64,000 nucleotides of DNA from Pristionchus mayeri. Lineage: Eukaryota > Nematoda > Chromadorea > Rhabditida > Neodiplogasteridae. The stretch is taken from positions 15,066,001-15,130,000 of the forward strand of contig BTRK01000001.1 of assembly GCA_036245805.1 (NCBI GenBank), given 5' to 3'. The notes beneath the pieces were generated by a model. The model saw only the letters and a list, made by a program, of their open reading frames with translations. It was not told where the DNA came from and did not search any database. Below are positions 63,449 through 64,000 of the stretch, piece by piece. A program made the translations under genes and the position numbers. Each line of letters starts with the position of its first letter. Within the stretch, counting starts at the first letter, position 1.

Positions 63449-63622
63449 CTAGGCATTTGGATCATCATCACTCTCATAATCACTGTCCACGTCTCTCTCA
63501 ACCACAATTGCGACCGGATTTGCTGCCTGTGCTGCAGCTGCAGGTAAAGGAATCGGTGCAGCCATTTGCATCTGTTGTTGCTGTTGAGCCTGCGTGTTTG
63601 CCGAGTCGTTTGCGCACGAAAT
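63449..63622 (-). CDS. Terminal exon of an unresolved gene (Gln/Ala-rich, acidic tail)
   Basis: After an acceptor (TTTGTCAG) at 63623-63624 the minus strand is open for 57 codons to a TAG: QISCANDSANTQAQQQQQMQ, a Pro/Ala-rich stretch, then VERDVDSDYESDDDPNA. No family is recognised. Upstream exons could not be linked; a short frame beginning MEENSPCDMYRCC near 63825 is one candidate. Confidence 0.45.
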   Translation of the reverse strand: MSCANDSANTQAQQQQQMQMAAPIPLPAAAAQAANPVAIVVERDVDSDYESDDDPNA

Positions 63623-63821
63623 CTGACAAATTTTGACATTACTTTTTGCAAAATAAGCAATAAATAGCTCTCGACATTGTTTTTTAGGCGACTATTCGGG
63701 TATGTTTCATGTGATATTGGTTAAAAACAATTCTAATTTTTAATCTAACCGATAAGGATACTAGAAGAAGATGGAAAGCTGATGCAGCAGCGATACATAT
63801 CGCAGGGAGAGTTCTCTTCCA

Positions 63822-64000
63822 TTAAGGGTTTTGCGATTTGTATGAGTCAATCATGGCGAAGAACAGATATACGGAAAGTCCGGCAAGAATTAATCCCATT
63901 CGACCGTGATATTTCTGAAATCAATTTTTTAAACGACCACATGTGGTATACATTTTAAAAAAATGACAACAAACTAACGAAAGTCTTCCGATTAGCGAAT
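63822..64000 (-). CDS. C-terminal exons of a membrane-anchored protein, 5' part outside window
   Basis: Exons (minus): 63979-64000 (partial) and 63822-63914. The joined end reads ANRKTF-KYHGRMG, a single membrane span LILAGLSVYLFFAMI, and a short tail DSYKSQNP before TAA. The junction is GTTAGT to TTTCAG in phase 0. A short C-terminal tail-anchor-like span is seen; function unknown because the rest lies beyond the edge. Confidence 0.55.

Overview
The window reads as nuclear DNA of a nematode. Many small exons with short introns (44, 45 and 48 nt in the kelch gene) and mostly TTTCAG-type 3' splice sites are seen directly. The recognisable products are a SLIT guidance ligand laid out like C. 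elegans SLT-1, a transthyretin-like secreted protein, a class-e (Sre) chemoreceptor, an ET-module-like cysteine-rich secreted protein and C1A cathepsins. The abundance of foldback/MITE elements would fit a diplogastrid or other rhabditid, but that is inference. All gene models were joined by hand from the sequence and checked for reading-phase consistency; no database was used.

Layout. 1-3340: 3' part of a dead non-LTR retrotransposon (end of ORF1, broken ORF2, AAATA-type tail). 3.3-15.6 kb: gene-poor DNA packed with dispersed repeats, long foldback elements and a hAT-type element with an 8-bp target duplication. 15.9-20.6 kb (minus): an 18-exon BTB-BACK-Kelch gene, flanked on both sides by inverted copies of the same composite repeat. 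20.6-24.2 kb: two TTAA-flanked MITEs and a second hAT-type MITE. 24.7-25.8 kb (minus): a 5-exon transthyretin-like gene. 26.7-28.6 kb: poorly resolved small reading frames, one interrupted by a TAG. 29.2-31.3 kb (plus): a 9-exon Sre-type GPCR. 32.9-48.9 kb (plus): the main gene, slt-1/slit, resolved into 44 exons encoding about 1416 residues, with several palindromic insertions in its introns. 49.7-58.4 kb (minus): two tandem cathepsin L-like genes, both damaged exactly at the catalytic-cysteine motif, separated by a near-intact mariner and a tRNA-Trp. 58.9-60.0 kb (minus): a RING-H2 gene. 60.3-61.7 kb (minus): an unrecognised 256-residue protein with a tRNA-Met-like gene in an intron. 61.9-63.0 kb (minus): an ET-module-like secreted protein. 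63.4-64 kb (minus): ends of two unresolved genes.

The protein genes are ordinary single eukaryotic genes and do not form an operon or a common pathway. SLIT acts extracellularly on ROBO receptors. The kelch protein is probably a Cullin-3 adaptor and the RING protein probably a ubiquitin ligase. The TTL, ET-module and cathepsin products are or were secreted. The most unusual observations are the two independently disabled cathepsins, the recurrent palindromic elements within slt-1 introns, the mirrored repeats around the kelch gene, and a possible small secreted-peptide frame on the opposite strand inside the longest 3' intron of slt-1.
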